DNA of 64,000 bases, from assembly GCA_905221605.1 (NCBI GenBank), contig CAJNDS010002474.1, forward strand, positions 203,501-267,500, given 5' to 3'. Made by a program: the position numbers and the translations under genes. The DNA is from Symbiodinium natans (Eukaryota; Sar; Dinophyceae; Suessiales; Symbiodiniaceae). The stretch's first letter is position 1, and the number at the start of each line of letters is the position of its first letter. The notes below the pieces were generated by a model. That model was given only the letters and a program-made list of their open reading frames with translations. It made no database searches and was not told the origin of the DNA. Below, piece after piece: positions 18,414-27,237 of the stretch.

Positions 18414-20531
18414 GTGACGCCTCTTGACGATCTCCATGCCCAGGAGATCGATTCCTTCTTCGCGGGCGACCCAGCCGCGGACAGCCTTGACGTCATTCTG
18501 ATGCGCGCCGAGGTTCGCACTGAGTCCCACCTCAAAGTTGGCCGGGAGGAGAAAGAGCCCCTGGTCAAGGAGGAACAGGAGGAGGAAGCTGAGGTTGTCA
18601 AAGACGAGGAGGTATCGGTTGAGATGGAGGAGGGCACCGCGGATGAGGCGGACGATGTCGCCCTCCCAGCCAACCGAGCCTACGTCGAAGGCCGCTTTTA
18701 CCCCTACGGCAGCTGGCGGTGCTTCTTCTGCGAAGCCATTAACCCGGTCACCGAGGACCAGTGCCTCACCACGCACGCGGGCGGCCCGAACGCGGGCGCC
18801 CCGTGCGACGGCCGATGGATCAACGGGATCGACATCGGGTGGTGGGAGGTAGATCCTCAAACCGCGCCGGAGCAATGGCGGCGGAGGTTTTCTGCCGAAG
18901 AGCTTGAAGAACAGCAAGCGCGGGCAGATGCCGCGAGGCTTCTCAGCGATGAGGAACTCGCTGAAGCCCTCCAGGCGGCCGAGGAGGCGCGGGCGGCCGA
19001 GCGCGCCAAGAAGCGGGAGCGGCGCCAGGCGGAGAAGGCAGAGCGCGATGATCACATCAGCGAGGCGCTCCGCATAGCAGGGTGGCAGTGCCCTAACTGC
19101 TATGAATGGAACCTTTCATTCAGGCAGCTGTGCTTTCGGTGCAGCACGCCTCTCCGCTTGGCAGAGGTCGTTTCCCGCGGGATCCCTGATCCGCGGCGCG
19201 GCGAAGAGAGGGACTCGGGCTCCGAAAGCAGCCAGGACGAGCTGGAGTACGAGATCCTTCTGGCCAATCGCGCGATGGACCAAGAAACCATCCAACCTCT
19301 TCTTAGAAATAAACACAAGAAGAGGGGCGGCAAGAGACGTCGCGAAGAGGCGACGTACGGCAAGGGCCGCGACCCTTGGAGTGCTTGGGCAGACGCCCGT
19401 GGCAAGGGCCAGGGCAAGCCGAAGGGCAGAGGCAAGTCCGATGCCAAGGGCAAGCCCAAGGGGAGGGGCAAGTACGCCTGGGGCGCTTTCGCCGCGGGCA
19501 TTGTTGCCGCGCTCCAACCCCGCCCAAGCACAAGCTGGGTCCCAGCCTTCCCGTGCGGGTCGGCCCGGCCGCCGCCAAGTGTTCCGCTTCCGCCGCGGAC
19601 CCCCTTTTTCCTGGGTCGCGGGCTCCTCAATCGGTTGATGCACGCCCTCAACGGGAACATCAACGGTTGGTGGGGCCTGGCGGCTGCAGCGTCGGCGCCG
19701 ATTGCCTTGCAGTTGCACCGCGGGGTTGTGCATGTTGTCGAGGACTCCATGCACGCGGTTGCAACGGTTTCGGCCGACGTAGTCGAGGAAATCGGTCATG
19801 GGGCCAGGCGGACCGTGTGGGTCGCCGGAACAGCCATCACTCTGGTAGTAGTGATTTTGTGCGGCGCTGTTCTGTGGTACGTGAGTCGTGCCGTTGCCAA
19901 TCGCATTGCGCATATGCGACATGGCAACACCGCGGCCCCTGAGGCGCGGCTGTCTCAGCTCCTTGGCTCCGAAGCGACGTTTGAGGTCGCGAGCTCCAAG
20001 AAAGGGGTGACCCATAAGGTTTGGGTGCACCTCAAGGAGGAGACAGCTGCCTGTGGCTGTCGTGCTTACCTGGCAGAAGGACGCTGCGGGCATTGCGATG
20101 CCGCAATGGACACCGCTCGTTCCCTAGGGTTTTTGCACGCGGCCCAGCGAGGCGCGGGTCCTGCGCTCACAGACTCCATTCGGAGTACCGCCTCCGAAGC
20201 CCTGGCTAAGGGTAAGGTTGTGTTGGGTTTGGGAACAGTGAAGGATGTTTCTCCCAACTTGCGGCCAAGAGCCGCGGGCTCTCCTGCTTTCAGGGGCTCG
20301 CGGGTCGTGACCTGGCCGCGGCCCCAGCAGATGGAGCGAGCGCAGCCCACGCACAGTCCGGCTTCGTGCAACGTGCCGCCACTGCCACTGTGGCGCGCAC
20401 ACCCAGCCGGAGGAACAAGGGCCCAGTCCCCGCTAGGAGTTCTCCAGTCAAAGAAGCGGAATTCCTTGCGGGCGGGCCATACGTTCAGGCCGCCCAAACG
20501 CTGCTTGGGTCTGGAGCAGCAGAGGATGTGA
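18414..20531 (+). CDS. RanBP2-type fingers, membrane helix and SWIM finger protein, element 1 cargo
   Basis: This 705-residue ORF is in the same frame as the Tpt1-like ORF and separated only by the UAG at 18372-18374, so readthrough would give one protein of about 1,350 residues. It has an acidic N-terminus; a RanBP2-like finger around W101/C103 (WRCFFCEAINP); a charged coiled-coil stretch of Glu/Ala/Arg; a textbook RanBP2 finger at W224 (W-x-C-x2-C-x3-N-x6-C-x2-C), a fold that in other proteins binds single-stranded RNA; Lys/Gly/Arg-rich linkers; one strong transmembrane segment near residues 466-490 (VAGTAITLVVVILCGAVLWYV); and a SWIM finger, C547-x-C-x8-C-x-H. The last part overlaps the PLD-like ORF in another frame. 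Overall function is unknown; RNA binding plus membrane attachment is an inference. Confidence 0.7.
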   Translation: MTPLDDLHAQEIDSFFAGDPAADSLDVILMRAEVRTESHLKVGREEKEPLVKEEQEEEAEVVKDEEVSVEMEEGTADEADDVALPANRAYVEGRFYPYGSWRCFFCEAINPVTEDQCLTTHAGGPNAGAPCDGRWINGIDIGWWEVDPQTAPEQWRRRFSAEELEEQQARADAARLLSDEELAEALQAAEEARAAERAKKRERRQAEKAERDDHISEALRIAGWQCPNCYEWNLSFRQLCFRCSTPLRLAEVVSRGIPDPRRGEERDSGSESSQDELEYEILLANRAMDQETIQPLLRNKHKKRGGKRRREEATYGKGRDPWSAWADARGKGQGKPKGRGKSDAKGKPKGRGKYAWGAFAAGIVAALQPRPSTSWVPAFPCGSARPPPSVPLPPRTPFFLGRGLLNRLMHALNGNINGWWGLAAAASAPIALQLHRGVVHVVEDSMHAVATVSADVVEEIGHGARRTVWVAGTAITLVVVILCGAVLWYVSRAVANRIAHMRHGNTAAPEARLSQLLGSEATFEVASSKKGVTHKVWVHLKEETAACGCRAYLAEGRCGHCDAAMDTARSLGFLHAAQRGAGPALTDSIRSTASEALAKGKVVLGLGTVKDVSPNLRPRAAGSPAFRGSRVVTWPRPQQMERAQPTHSPASCNVPPLPLWRAHPAGGTRAQSPLGVLQSKKRNSLRAGHTFRPPKRCLGLEQQRM

Positions 20532-21076
20532 TCTACATCCGGGCGTACAGCTTAGATTGCCCATCCTGCATCGAGGCAATCGAAGCGTCGCTTAGCAAGG
20601 GCGCAGGCGTTCGGATTGTCGCCGACATGGGACAATGCCACCGCACCAAACTGCAGTGGCAAGCGTTGAAACGCTTGGCGGCTGCAGGAGCCGAGGTGAA
20701 GGTGGGTTGCGGCTCATCCGTGCGCGACGCCTATGCTCGCGACGGCCGCGGGGCTAAAGTAGGTACCGGTATCCAAGGGCTTCACCATGCCAAGGCCCTT
20801 TGCCTACTGCGGCCTGATGGCGCGGTGGCGCTGATTGGGAGCCTCAATTTTACCACAAGCAGCAAAGCCAATGCGGAGGCAGGGCTTAGGCTAGAGGTCC
20901 CCAAGACGCACCCGGTCGCGCAGTCCTACATCGAGGATTTCCAGAGGGTGTCGGCTGAGGCATTCTCCCTCGATGAGGCGGTCGCAAGGCGCCCTCAGTT
21001 GGAGCGAGCCAGTAGCTCCAACGTTGCTGGCAACGCCACTCGTGCCCCCAACACTGCTCCACAGGGTATCGAGTAG
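20366..21076 (+). CDS. PLD-fold nuclease-like protein, element 1 cargo
   Basis: This 236-residue ORF resembles single-motif phospholipase D superfamily members such as bacterial Nuc and Zucchini/PLD6, which act as dimers on phosphodiesters. Signs: a beta-alpha start DVIYIRAYSLDCPSCIEAI, then GVRIVADMGQ, then the active-site segment H141-x-K143 followed at a longer than usual distance by D151-G, IGSLNFTTSS and the NAEAGLRL that usually follows. The Lys-Asp spacing differs from the standard H-x-K-x4-D, so activity is not assured. The conserved part starts near 20456. It overlaps the upstream ORF by 166 bp in the -1 frame, so it may be made by -1 frameshifting or from its own start at 20366. It is the last ORF before the 3' LTR. 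Confidence 0.75.
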   Translation: MQRAATATVARTPSRRNKGPVPARSSPVKEAEFLAGGPYVQAAQTLLGSGAAEDVIYIRAYSLDCPSCIEAIEASLSKGAGVRIVADMGQCHRTKLQWQALKRLAAAGAEVKVGCGSSVRDAYARDGRGAKVGTGIQGLHHAKALCLLRPDGAVALIGSLNFTTSSKANAEAGLRLEVPKTHPVAQSYIEDFQRVSAEAFSLDEAVARRPQLERASSSNVAGNATRAPNTAPQGIE

Positions 21077-21755
21077 GCTGCGGCCAGTCGGCGCGGCGTG
21101 GTAAGCATCCACGCATTATCAGAGCAGGCGTCGCAGCACGGCACGTTGCTTCGCCGACCTTTTGCACTTTCTTTTGCTTGACTGCGGGCGAAAAGCCGCG
21201 GCAGGTTGGAAACCTGCCCATTCTGCATTCCCCGCACCTTTCTCCTCCGCCCTGCCTGTGGCCCCTCGTGCTGAGGGTGCTCTTTTGCAGGTGCTGCGGA
21301 CCGTGTCCTGGTCGCGGCAATGCGCTCGCCGAAGCGCGTGTGAGTTGCATTGCCTGCGGCACAAGCCATGTGCGCGGCTCTCGCTGAGTCTGGTAGCCCG
21401 TAGGGTAGTTCCGGATAGGTGAGTAGCCGTAGCCGTAGCTTAGGACCGGTAGTGTACAGTGTACCATTTGTACCATAGTCTGCGTACTGGCAGCTAGAGA
21501 CCAGCTCGAGGATTCAAGAGCCTCGCCCACCAGCAAAAGGGTGAGGACCTCCTGGGAAAGGGTGGTTAAGGGTTGCTGAGGGTTGCCGTCGTCGTGCGTT
21601 CGTTGTGGTGGTGCGGGCTAGTGTCCCTGCCGCATGCCAATGCTCATGATGTGCGGACCACCGCGGTCGCACGCGACACCCTCTCCCTTCCCTTTCTGTG
21701 TTCAGCGCGAGTGCCTGCTGCACTCCGAGCTCGAGATGAGCTGGAAGCCTCGGCT
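21077..21755 (+). other. 3' untranslated region of element 1
   Basis: There is no credible reading frame between the PLD-like stop and the polypurine tract. One copy of the dispersed GC-rich motif lies at 21293-21318. Confidence 0.6.
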
Positions 21756-21765
21756 GAGGGGCGAA
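21756..21765 (+). promoter_or_regulatory. Polypurine tract of element 1
   Basis: GAGGGGCGAA, purine-rich except one C, directly abuts the 3' LTR, the position used to prime plus-strand DNA. Confidence 0.65.
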
Positions 21766-22061
21766 TGTGAGCAGGTCTAAGCACGCACGTTGCATGTGCA
21801 GAGCTGCCAGAACCAGTACTGTAGTTTTCTTTGCATGTGTAGTTTTGCAATTCGTAACAATGCCAATGTTTTGGCTCAAGTACCGAGCTTGTGCCTTTGA
21901 GCACGGTAGAGTCGTACAGTAGCTCCTAGGTTGCTGTGCGGTCCGACCGGACGCACTCAGGCGTAGCTGCACAAGTGCTTGAACTCGCGAAGTCGTAAAA
22001 CAGCGTGGCCGGGCTGTGATTGCATTGGCTTAGTGCAAGTCCAGCGCTGGTCGACTTCACA
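21766..22061 (+). repeat. 3' LTR of element 1
   Basis: This is the 296-bp partner of the 5' LTR, with one substitution near its end. The spliced-leader-like stretch is at 21861-21880. Confidence 0.95.
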
Positions 22062-22616
22062 TACTTCTACTTCCAAATCTACTTCTACGTCTACTACGTC
22101 TACGTCTACTACGTCTACTACGTCTGCTACGTCTACTACGTCTACTACGTCTACTACGTCTACTACGTCTTCTACGTCTACTACGTCTACTACGTCTACT
22201 AGGTCTACTAGGTCTACTACGTCTACTACGTCTACTACGTCTACGTCTACGTCTCTACTTCGACTTCGACTTCTTCTACTACTTCTACTACTTCTACTAC
22301 TTCTGCTACTTCTGCTACTTCTGCTACTTCTACTACTTCTACTACTTCGACTTCTTCTACTACTTTTACTACTTCTACTACTTCTACTACTTCTACTACT
22401 TCTACTACTTCTACTACTTCTACTACTTCTACTACTTCTACTACTTCTACTTCTTCTACTACTTCTACTACTTCTACTACTTCTACTACTTCTACTACCT
22501 CTCCTGCTTCCTACTCCGACTCCTACTCCTCCTCCTACTCCGACTCCTACTCCTAGGCCTCTACGACGACTACTCCTACAACTACTCCTACGCCTACTCC
22601 TCTTGCTAATAGTACT
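22062..22616. repeat. Trinucleotide microsatellite, downstream half
   Basis: TACGTC-type units (22075-22255) pass into TACTTC units (22265-22500) and then CCTACTC-type units to about 22616. Together with 4456-4867 it forms the disrupted insertion site of element 1. Ser-, Leu- and Val/Asp-rich frames here are artefacts of the repeat. Confidence 0.95.
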
Positions 22617-24078
22617 CAGGCAGGGATGCTGATCGCTCACCCACTGGGGCCTCGAGGAGCCCACCCACGAGTAATAGGGTAGCCAGGTTTGGTCTCCCTG
22701 GAGCGATCGAAGCCGTTCACACCATACGTCTTCAAACCCTCCATACAAAAGAAACTTTTTGTTTCTTCTTCATATTGCTTTGCCGAACCCACTATTTCCT
22801 CCATCGTTCAACAGGAAACTCTGCGATGTGATCCGAAGGTTACTAGGAAGCTATGCATCTCCTCTTTATGTTAACGGGAGGAGGTGGGGCTGCATTTTCC
22901 CTTGTGGGCGACCAAGGACTAAACAAAACTGGGTCGTGCTTTGTTGAGCAAAGCAAAAATGGGCAGGAGTTTGGCATGCATTGATCTACTTAGAACCTAA
23001 TCTATGCGCGCGATCGCAAAGCAAAACAAAGCATGAGTTCCCTGAGCACAGAGCCTAAACTCACCTGGGGTTCGTGCAGGCTCCAAAACCACTACATAGT
23101 CATCGACTTTGCGATCATAGCCCGAAAGAGCTGCAGAAGCGAGGCTTCGGTTCAGCTTAGGGTCTGTTCTTCTTTTGTTGCCAGGAAAGTGTGGTCTTGA
23201 AAAGAAGGCTAAATGGCCCAAGCCCTCACCTTTACAAACAGAAGCCCGGCAACAGCCTTTGAGCCCTAAACTCAAGACTCTATACCAGGCGTGCCTCTAG
23301 ACTGAACGATCTCCTTACCCGTGGAGGTGGCAAATAGAAAGCCAATGTGTCGTACACACTCTGTTAGTTTCACAACTTTTCAGAACTCAAATAGCTGGGT
23401 CATGCTAAAGCCCAAGTTCAGCTCTTGGGCCTATTCAGTAGCTTAACTCCCAGAGCTGGAATGCCTAGCATCTTTATGGTAAGGATTGAAGCACTCGCTG
23501 ATGGAGTCGTGCATAAAGCCAATGTCCTTGGATCCGTAGACTTTGCAGTTCGGCTTCGTGAGGCCTGTGCTCGGCACGCGTCTTTGGCTTAAAAGGCTTT
23601 GCAGGTCTTTGTATTGCTTTCGCTGTGCCAGGATCTGCATGGCTGCGCGGTTGATGCAAACTGCAATTCGCTGTGATGTGTGGGGTTTAGGGCCTTTACG
23701 GGGATTGGGGATCAAGTCCGGCTTTAACCCCAAACCAAGCAACCAAAGCCGCAACAAAAGCACGAGCAGCGCCACGGCTCATTGTCCGAGAGTACTCTAC
23801 GGAGCGGGGCTTTGAATGATGCCTCAAGTCATTTCTTGGGCCCCGAAAACTCCAAATCTCTGGACATGACCTCAGATATCACAGCCGCGCTGCGAGTGGC
23901 GACACGAACCAGAAGGAACCTTTCAAGAGTTCAGTTTCGGATTTCGAAAGGCTATGAGGGCTGCGATGCGGGCTTGATTTAGTTTTTCTGGTGTAGCAAT
24001 TTCGAGCTTGAGGTTGAGGAATGGCTTGTAGGTTCTTAGGGTTCACAGAAGTAATGCAAGGTCTCGACACAACTTTCA
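22617..24078. other. Non-coding region between the two retroelements
   Basis: I see no gene, RNA or repeat that can be supported in these 1.46 kb. Confidence 0.55.
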
Positions 24079-24083
24079 GCACC

Positions 24084-24261
24084 TTTGAACACGGGCGCAC
24101 ACCAGGGACACACTTTTGCCTATAGCTCAAGGCGCCTGCGATCCAAAACACAGCGGGTATGTACACTATACAAATCATGCTGCTTATTGGGCTTTCCTAA
24201 ATGTGAGTGTTTGTTACGGCATGTGCTCAAGCTTTACACAATAAACGAGGAGGTATTCTCA
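24084..24261 (-). repeat. 3' LTR of element 2
   Basis: On the - strand it starts TGAGAATACC. It is identical over 178 bp to the other LTR. The exact outer edge is uncertain by two bases, because a TG...CA definition would give 176 bp. Confidence 0.93.
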
Positions 24262-24277
24262 CCCGTCTTATCTATTG
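24262..24277 (-). promoter_or_regulatory. Polypurine tract of element 2
   Basis: On the - strand CAATAGATAAGACGGG ends right at the LTR start. The purine-rich part is GATAAGACGGG. The same 16 bases recur at 27290-27305. Confidence 0.65.
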
Positions 24278-24331
24278 ACACATGCCGGGATCCTGTACAC
24301 TGAAAACGTGCAGGTGACACCATTTCAGGCA

Positions 24332-24377
24332 CTCTACTAGTGCGCGATTTCCGGGCTCTCTACTAGTTCGCAATTTC
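24332..24377 (-). repeat. Short tandem duplication in the element 2 3' region
   Basis: CTCTACTAGTGCGCGATTTC (24332-24351) is repeated as CTCTACTAGTTCGCAATTTC (24358-24377), in the untranslated part between pol and the polypurine tract. Confidence 0.8.
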
Positions 24378-24432
24378 GATGACATTTCTAATTAAGCTGC
24401 CATTGACGGCTCAGCACACCTGCAAAATGCAA

Positions 24433-24882
24433 TCAATCTCCGCTTGGGACTTCTCCTTTCTTGAGCTTTTTCGTTGGATCACTCAGGATGACTTTCCCTT
24501 CCTGCATCATACGGAAGAGCTGATGTGGACGCATACTCTTCGTGAGTGCGTCGGCAACCTGGGTGGCAGTGTCTGTCCACCTCAGTTTGTCACTGTGGGG
24601 CTTGTACAGCTCGTGGGTCTTGACGTCCTCACACCACAGCTGTTGCCTCATTGATTCCAACTCGATGGCTAATCTTTTGTCCGTTACTTTGTTTCCATGG
24701 CATGTACCCAGATGATCAGTAAGACTGCGACAGTCACTCACCCACTCATGTCGCATGTGCTTCTGCGACTCTTCCAGCCAGTTCTTCAACACTGGCAACT
24801 GACCTCTGAGCTCACAGAGAATAGCGCGGATGCGATCCCCTGCCTCGACTGCTCCTTGCATCCCGTAGGTCTCCGCCTGCAA
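24433..24882 (-). CDS. pol: RNase H C-terminal part, element 2 pol
   Basis: The 149 residues continue the RT ORF in the same frame after a single UGA (24889-24891). Copia-type RNase H signs are clear: STLQAETYGMQGAVEAG around the border, SDCRSLTDHL, TDKRLAIELESMRQQL, and a terminal WTDTATQVADALTKSM close to the family's near-invariant ADxLTK ending. The listed ATG is not a true start. The UGA falls inside the domain where an Arg is usual (RRV-x-R-STxxAE), consistent with a CGA to TGA change. Confidence 0.85.
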   Translation of the reverse strand: MQAETYGMQGAVEAGDRIRAILCELRGQLPVLKNWLEESQKHMRHEWVSDCRSLTDHLGTCHGNKVTDKRLAIELESMRQQLWCEDVKTHELYKPHSDKLRWTDTATQVADALTKSMRPHQLFRMMQEGKVILSDPTKKLKKGEVPSGD

Positions 24883-24888
24883 TGTACT

Positions 24889-27234
24889 TCAGCATACGCG
24901 ACGGATGGTGGTGGAAGCATAACCAATGATGTGCGCCACATGGGTATTCGTGTCTACCATGCTCTCTGCCGTGATGTAGTGGATGCGTCCCTGCTGGCTT
25001 CTGAAACCTGGCTCTCCAGCAAACGAAGCATCACTGAAACTCACCACGCATGCTTCCTTCCATGTGAACAATCCGGCAGGGTAGTTCATGGACATCGACA
25101 TGTCTGCTCTTGCAAGATCTACAACCTTGTTTGCATCTCTTAGGTCTGCTACTGTGGCCTTCGAAATACAACGCTGGAGACAATTGACCCTGTAGCAGAG
25201 GTCTGGTCTGGAGTACCTCGCTACCCAGGCTAAAAATCCGACTACGCTCCTAAGGGAGGTGGTTTCCTGATCTGTTATCTTCTCTGAGCCCTTCCTGTGC
25301 TGCTCCACAGAGATATGCCGGATCAGTCGTGTGTTATCCTCCGTGTCGATGGATACATTGTACTCATTGTCCTGTCTGAAGCGTCGACCGCAATATCGGA
25401 AGTCACCTTCCTCTATCTTTCCTAGCTCAAAGTGGGATAATACCCTGTCCATTAGCTTTTTGCCTTCGTCTGTATGGGCCCACAGCAGATCATCGACATG
25501 CGTCCCCAACATGACCGCCGGTGTTCCGTCGGTTCCAGGAACGTAGTAGAGTCCAGGGCCGATCTTGGACATCTTCAGCCCCTCTTGTCGGGCAACCTTG
25601 CTGAGTCGCACGAAGAATCCACGACCTGCATCCATGGTTCCATACACTGGAAGACGGCATAGCAACATTGCTTCAGGGTCCACGCCTGGTAGGCCTCCTC
25701 TAGGCTGCTTCATGAGAATCACACGTTCGAGAGGTTCCGATTGAAAGTACGCCGAGGACACGTCTCCACAGTACAACCGTAGGCGATGGCAAGCTGCATA
25801 ACTCGCGATCATGCAGTGTGTTTCGGCTTCCGCCGTCGGAGAGTCGCATCGCAGTTGGCTTTCGTCTACGTCCTCAAAGTTTCCGCACGAAACTAGTCTG
25901 CTGCGGAATTTGGGGGTGTAAGCCTCAGTGCCTTTTAGATGTTCGTGTTTGTCAACATCCACCCATTGGGATGGCACGGGCTTGTGACCCTCTTGCAAAA
26001 GTTTGCCCAGCAACTCACCTTGGATAGGAACTGCGGCATTCCATGTCTGGTACTTCTTCCACTCGTCGCCGCGCGCACCCAAGATTCCATCACGCGTTCT
26101 CTCGTCCACATCTCTGATGTCGAGTTTCTTGGGCTTCTTACCCTGAGCTGCTTCTTCTGCGATCGCGGTCTTGGCTAACCTCTCCGTCATGAAGGCGATG
26201 TAACCTGCATCCGAGACTGGTGCATCCGGCAGCGATGACAGGTCGGTCGAACCGAAGAGCTTTTGTTTGAAGCATGTAAATCCTGTCCACTCACGACTGT
26301 CTTTCGAGTCTGCTTCTCGGATCATTCCCCATTCGTCTTCTACTGTCTGTTTGGTTCCATCTGCAAACGTCTTGTAAGTACTTCTGGAATAGCTGATCTC
26401 ATCAATGCTACCTGGGAAATCACTTTCATCGGGGGTGTAGAGCATTACGCGGGGCTTCTTGTGTACACGGATGAAGTGGCCTTTCATTACCTGCCAGTAG
26501 TCTTCCGATCCATCACGCGATGTCGCCTCATTTATGGCCTGTTCCCAACTGCTAGGACTCATTTCCTCTGCAACATCCGAATCCTCATCAATCTCAACCC
26601 CGTTTCTGTAGCTCAAGTATCCGGTGTCCTTCATCAGGGCCTCTAGCGGCTCAGTGTGGAAACCGAGCGACTTCAAGGCTTTCCTCTGTTCCTTGTCCAG
26701 GCTGGCGTAACCTCTGCTGGCGTAAGTGGATATGGACCAGCGTTCTCCCTCGAACGGCATTGTCGCATGAGGTTGATCAGGGCCAAAGGCAACTATCTTA
26801 CGCCTGCTTTCCAACAGTCTACCCGCGCGGCCCTCATACTCTGCATGCTTTCCACGAGCACTCGAGTCCCTGACCCACAACTCTCCTCCTGTGAAAGGAC
26901 CTAGGCTTGTGAGCTGGTTCATGGAGCCGGGCAGGTTGTTGGAGTCCTTGTGCAAACTTGCTTCTGTGTTGAAATTCACCACGAAACTTGACCACCCTTC
27001 GGTTGCACCCTTTGCCTTCAGGTACTCGTTCACATACCTCACAAACCATACCTGTTCCATGGTGGCATTCGTCAAACCTGCGAACGGTCCATGCGCATAG
27101 GCACCCAGGCTGTAGCTTCTCCCGGATTTTGTCGCTTCTCGTTCCCCTTTCCGTTGCTTCATCTTTGTTGCCCTCAGGATTTCTAAGCAAGTACCTGGCC
27201 TGAAATCGCCTCTGTCTAGCGCCTCTTTGGCCAT
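24889..27234 (-). CDS. pol: 2OG/Fe(II) dioxygenase-like domain fused to copia RT, element 2 pol
   Basis: Residues about 60-175 look like a 2-oxoglutarate/Fe(II) dioxygenase double-stranded beta helix. It has H95-x-D97 (SLHKDSNN), a FTGGELWV strand, distal H156 (GPDQPHATMPF) and R165 (EGERWSIS), the residues that in that family hold iron and 2-oxoglutarate. After a charged linker comes copia-type RT (about 395-690): WNAAVPIQGELL, FRSRLVSCGNFE, D491 (GDVSSAYFQSE), D581-D582 (GTHVDDLLWAHT), and SVVGFLAWVARYSRPDL. RNase H begins with SFSDASFAGE and is cut by the UGA. The ORF follows a UAG (27238-27240) in the same frame as the integrase C-terminus, so its ATG may not be the natural start. The dioxygenase call rests on motif order and spacing only. 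Confidence 0.8.
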   Translation of the reverse strand: MAKEALDRGDFRPGTCLEILRATKMKQRKGEREATKSGRSYSLGAYAHGPFAGLTNATMEQVWFVRYVNEYLKAKGATEGWSSFVVNFNTEASLHKDSNNLPGSMNQLTSLGPFTGGELWVRDSSARGKHAEYEGRAGRLLESRRKIVAFGPDQPHATMPFEGERWSISTYASRGYASLDKEQRKALKSLGFHTEPLEALMKDTGYLSYRNGVEIDEDSDVAEEMSPSSWEQAINEATSRDGSEDYWQVMKGHFIRVHKKPRVMLYTPDESDFPGSIDEISYSRSTYKTFADGTKQTVEDEWGMIREADSKDSREWTGFTCFKQKLFGSTDLSSLPDAPVSDAGYIAFMTERLAKTAIAEEAAQGKKPKKLDIRDVDERTRDGILGARGDEWKKYQTWNAAVPIQGELLGKLLQEGHKPVPSQWVDVDKHEHLKGTEAYTPKFRSRLVSCGNFEDVDESQLRCDSPTAEAETHCMIASYAACHRLRLYCGDVSSAYFQSEPLERVILMKQPRGGLPGVDPEAMLLCRLPVYGTMDAGRGFFVRLSKVARQEGLKMSKIGPGLYYVPGTDGTPAVMLGTHVDDLLWAHTDEGKKLMDRVLSHFELGKIEEGDFRYCGRRFRQDNEYNVSIDTEDNTRLIRHISVEQHRKGSEKITDQETTSLRSVVGFLAWVARYSRPDLCYRVNCLQRCISKATVADLRDANKVVDLARADMSMSMNYPAGLFTWKEACVVSFSDASFAGEPGFRSQQGRIHYITAESMVDTNTHVAHIIGYASTTIRRVC

Positions 27235-27237
27235 CTG

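Larger units (their letters stand above)
4868..22061 (+). mobile_element. Element 1: 17.2 kb Ty3/gypsy-class LTR retrotransposon with permuted RT and RNA-enzyme cargo
   Basis: Two 296-bp direct repeats beginning TG and ending CA bound the unit; they differ at one base (T in GTCCAGTGCT, C in the 3' copy). A 4-bp target duplication TACT sits at 4864-4867 and 22062-22065, though in a TAC-rich microsatellite this is weak evidence alone. Order of coding parts: Gag with two CCCH fingers, protease, Cys-rich/membrane segment, RT C-terminal part, RNase H, an in-frame insertion of about 650 residues, integrase, methyltransferase-like region, RT fingers/palm, spacer, Tpt1-like ORF, zinc-finger/membrane ORF, PLD-like ORF. 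Near-identical LTRs imply recent insertion. This copy has a 23-bp duplication in gag, two pol frameshifts and a lone UAG between cargo ORFs, so it may be defective or contain assembly errors. Size and cargo are far beyond a typical gypsy element. Confidence 0.92.

Noticed and set aside
18414-20531. Retroviral-type envelope protein
   Set aside because: There is a membrane helix but no signal peptide, and the zinc-finger content does not fit an envelope glycoprotein.
21957-22748. Ser/Arg, Val/Asp and Thr/Ser-rich frames on both strands
   Set aside because: They read through the TACGTC/TACTTC microsatellite and, in part, the LTR.
24200-24240. Spliced-leader-like GTGCTCAAGC in the element 2 LTR
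   Set aside because: Only six to seven bases agree with the leader end, which is expected by chance.
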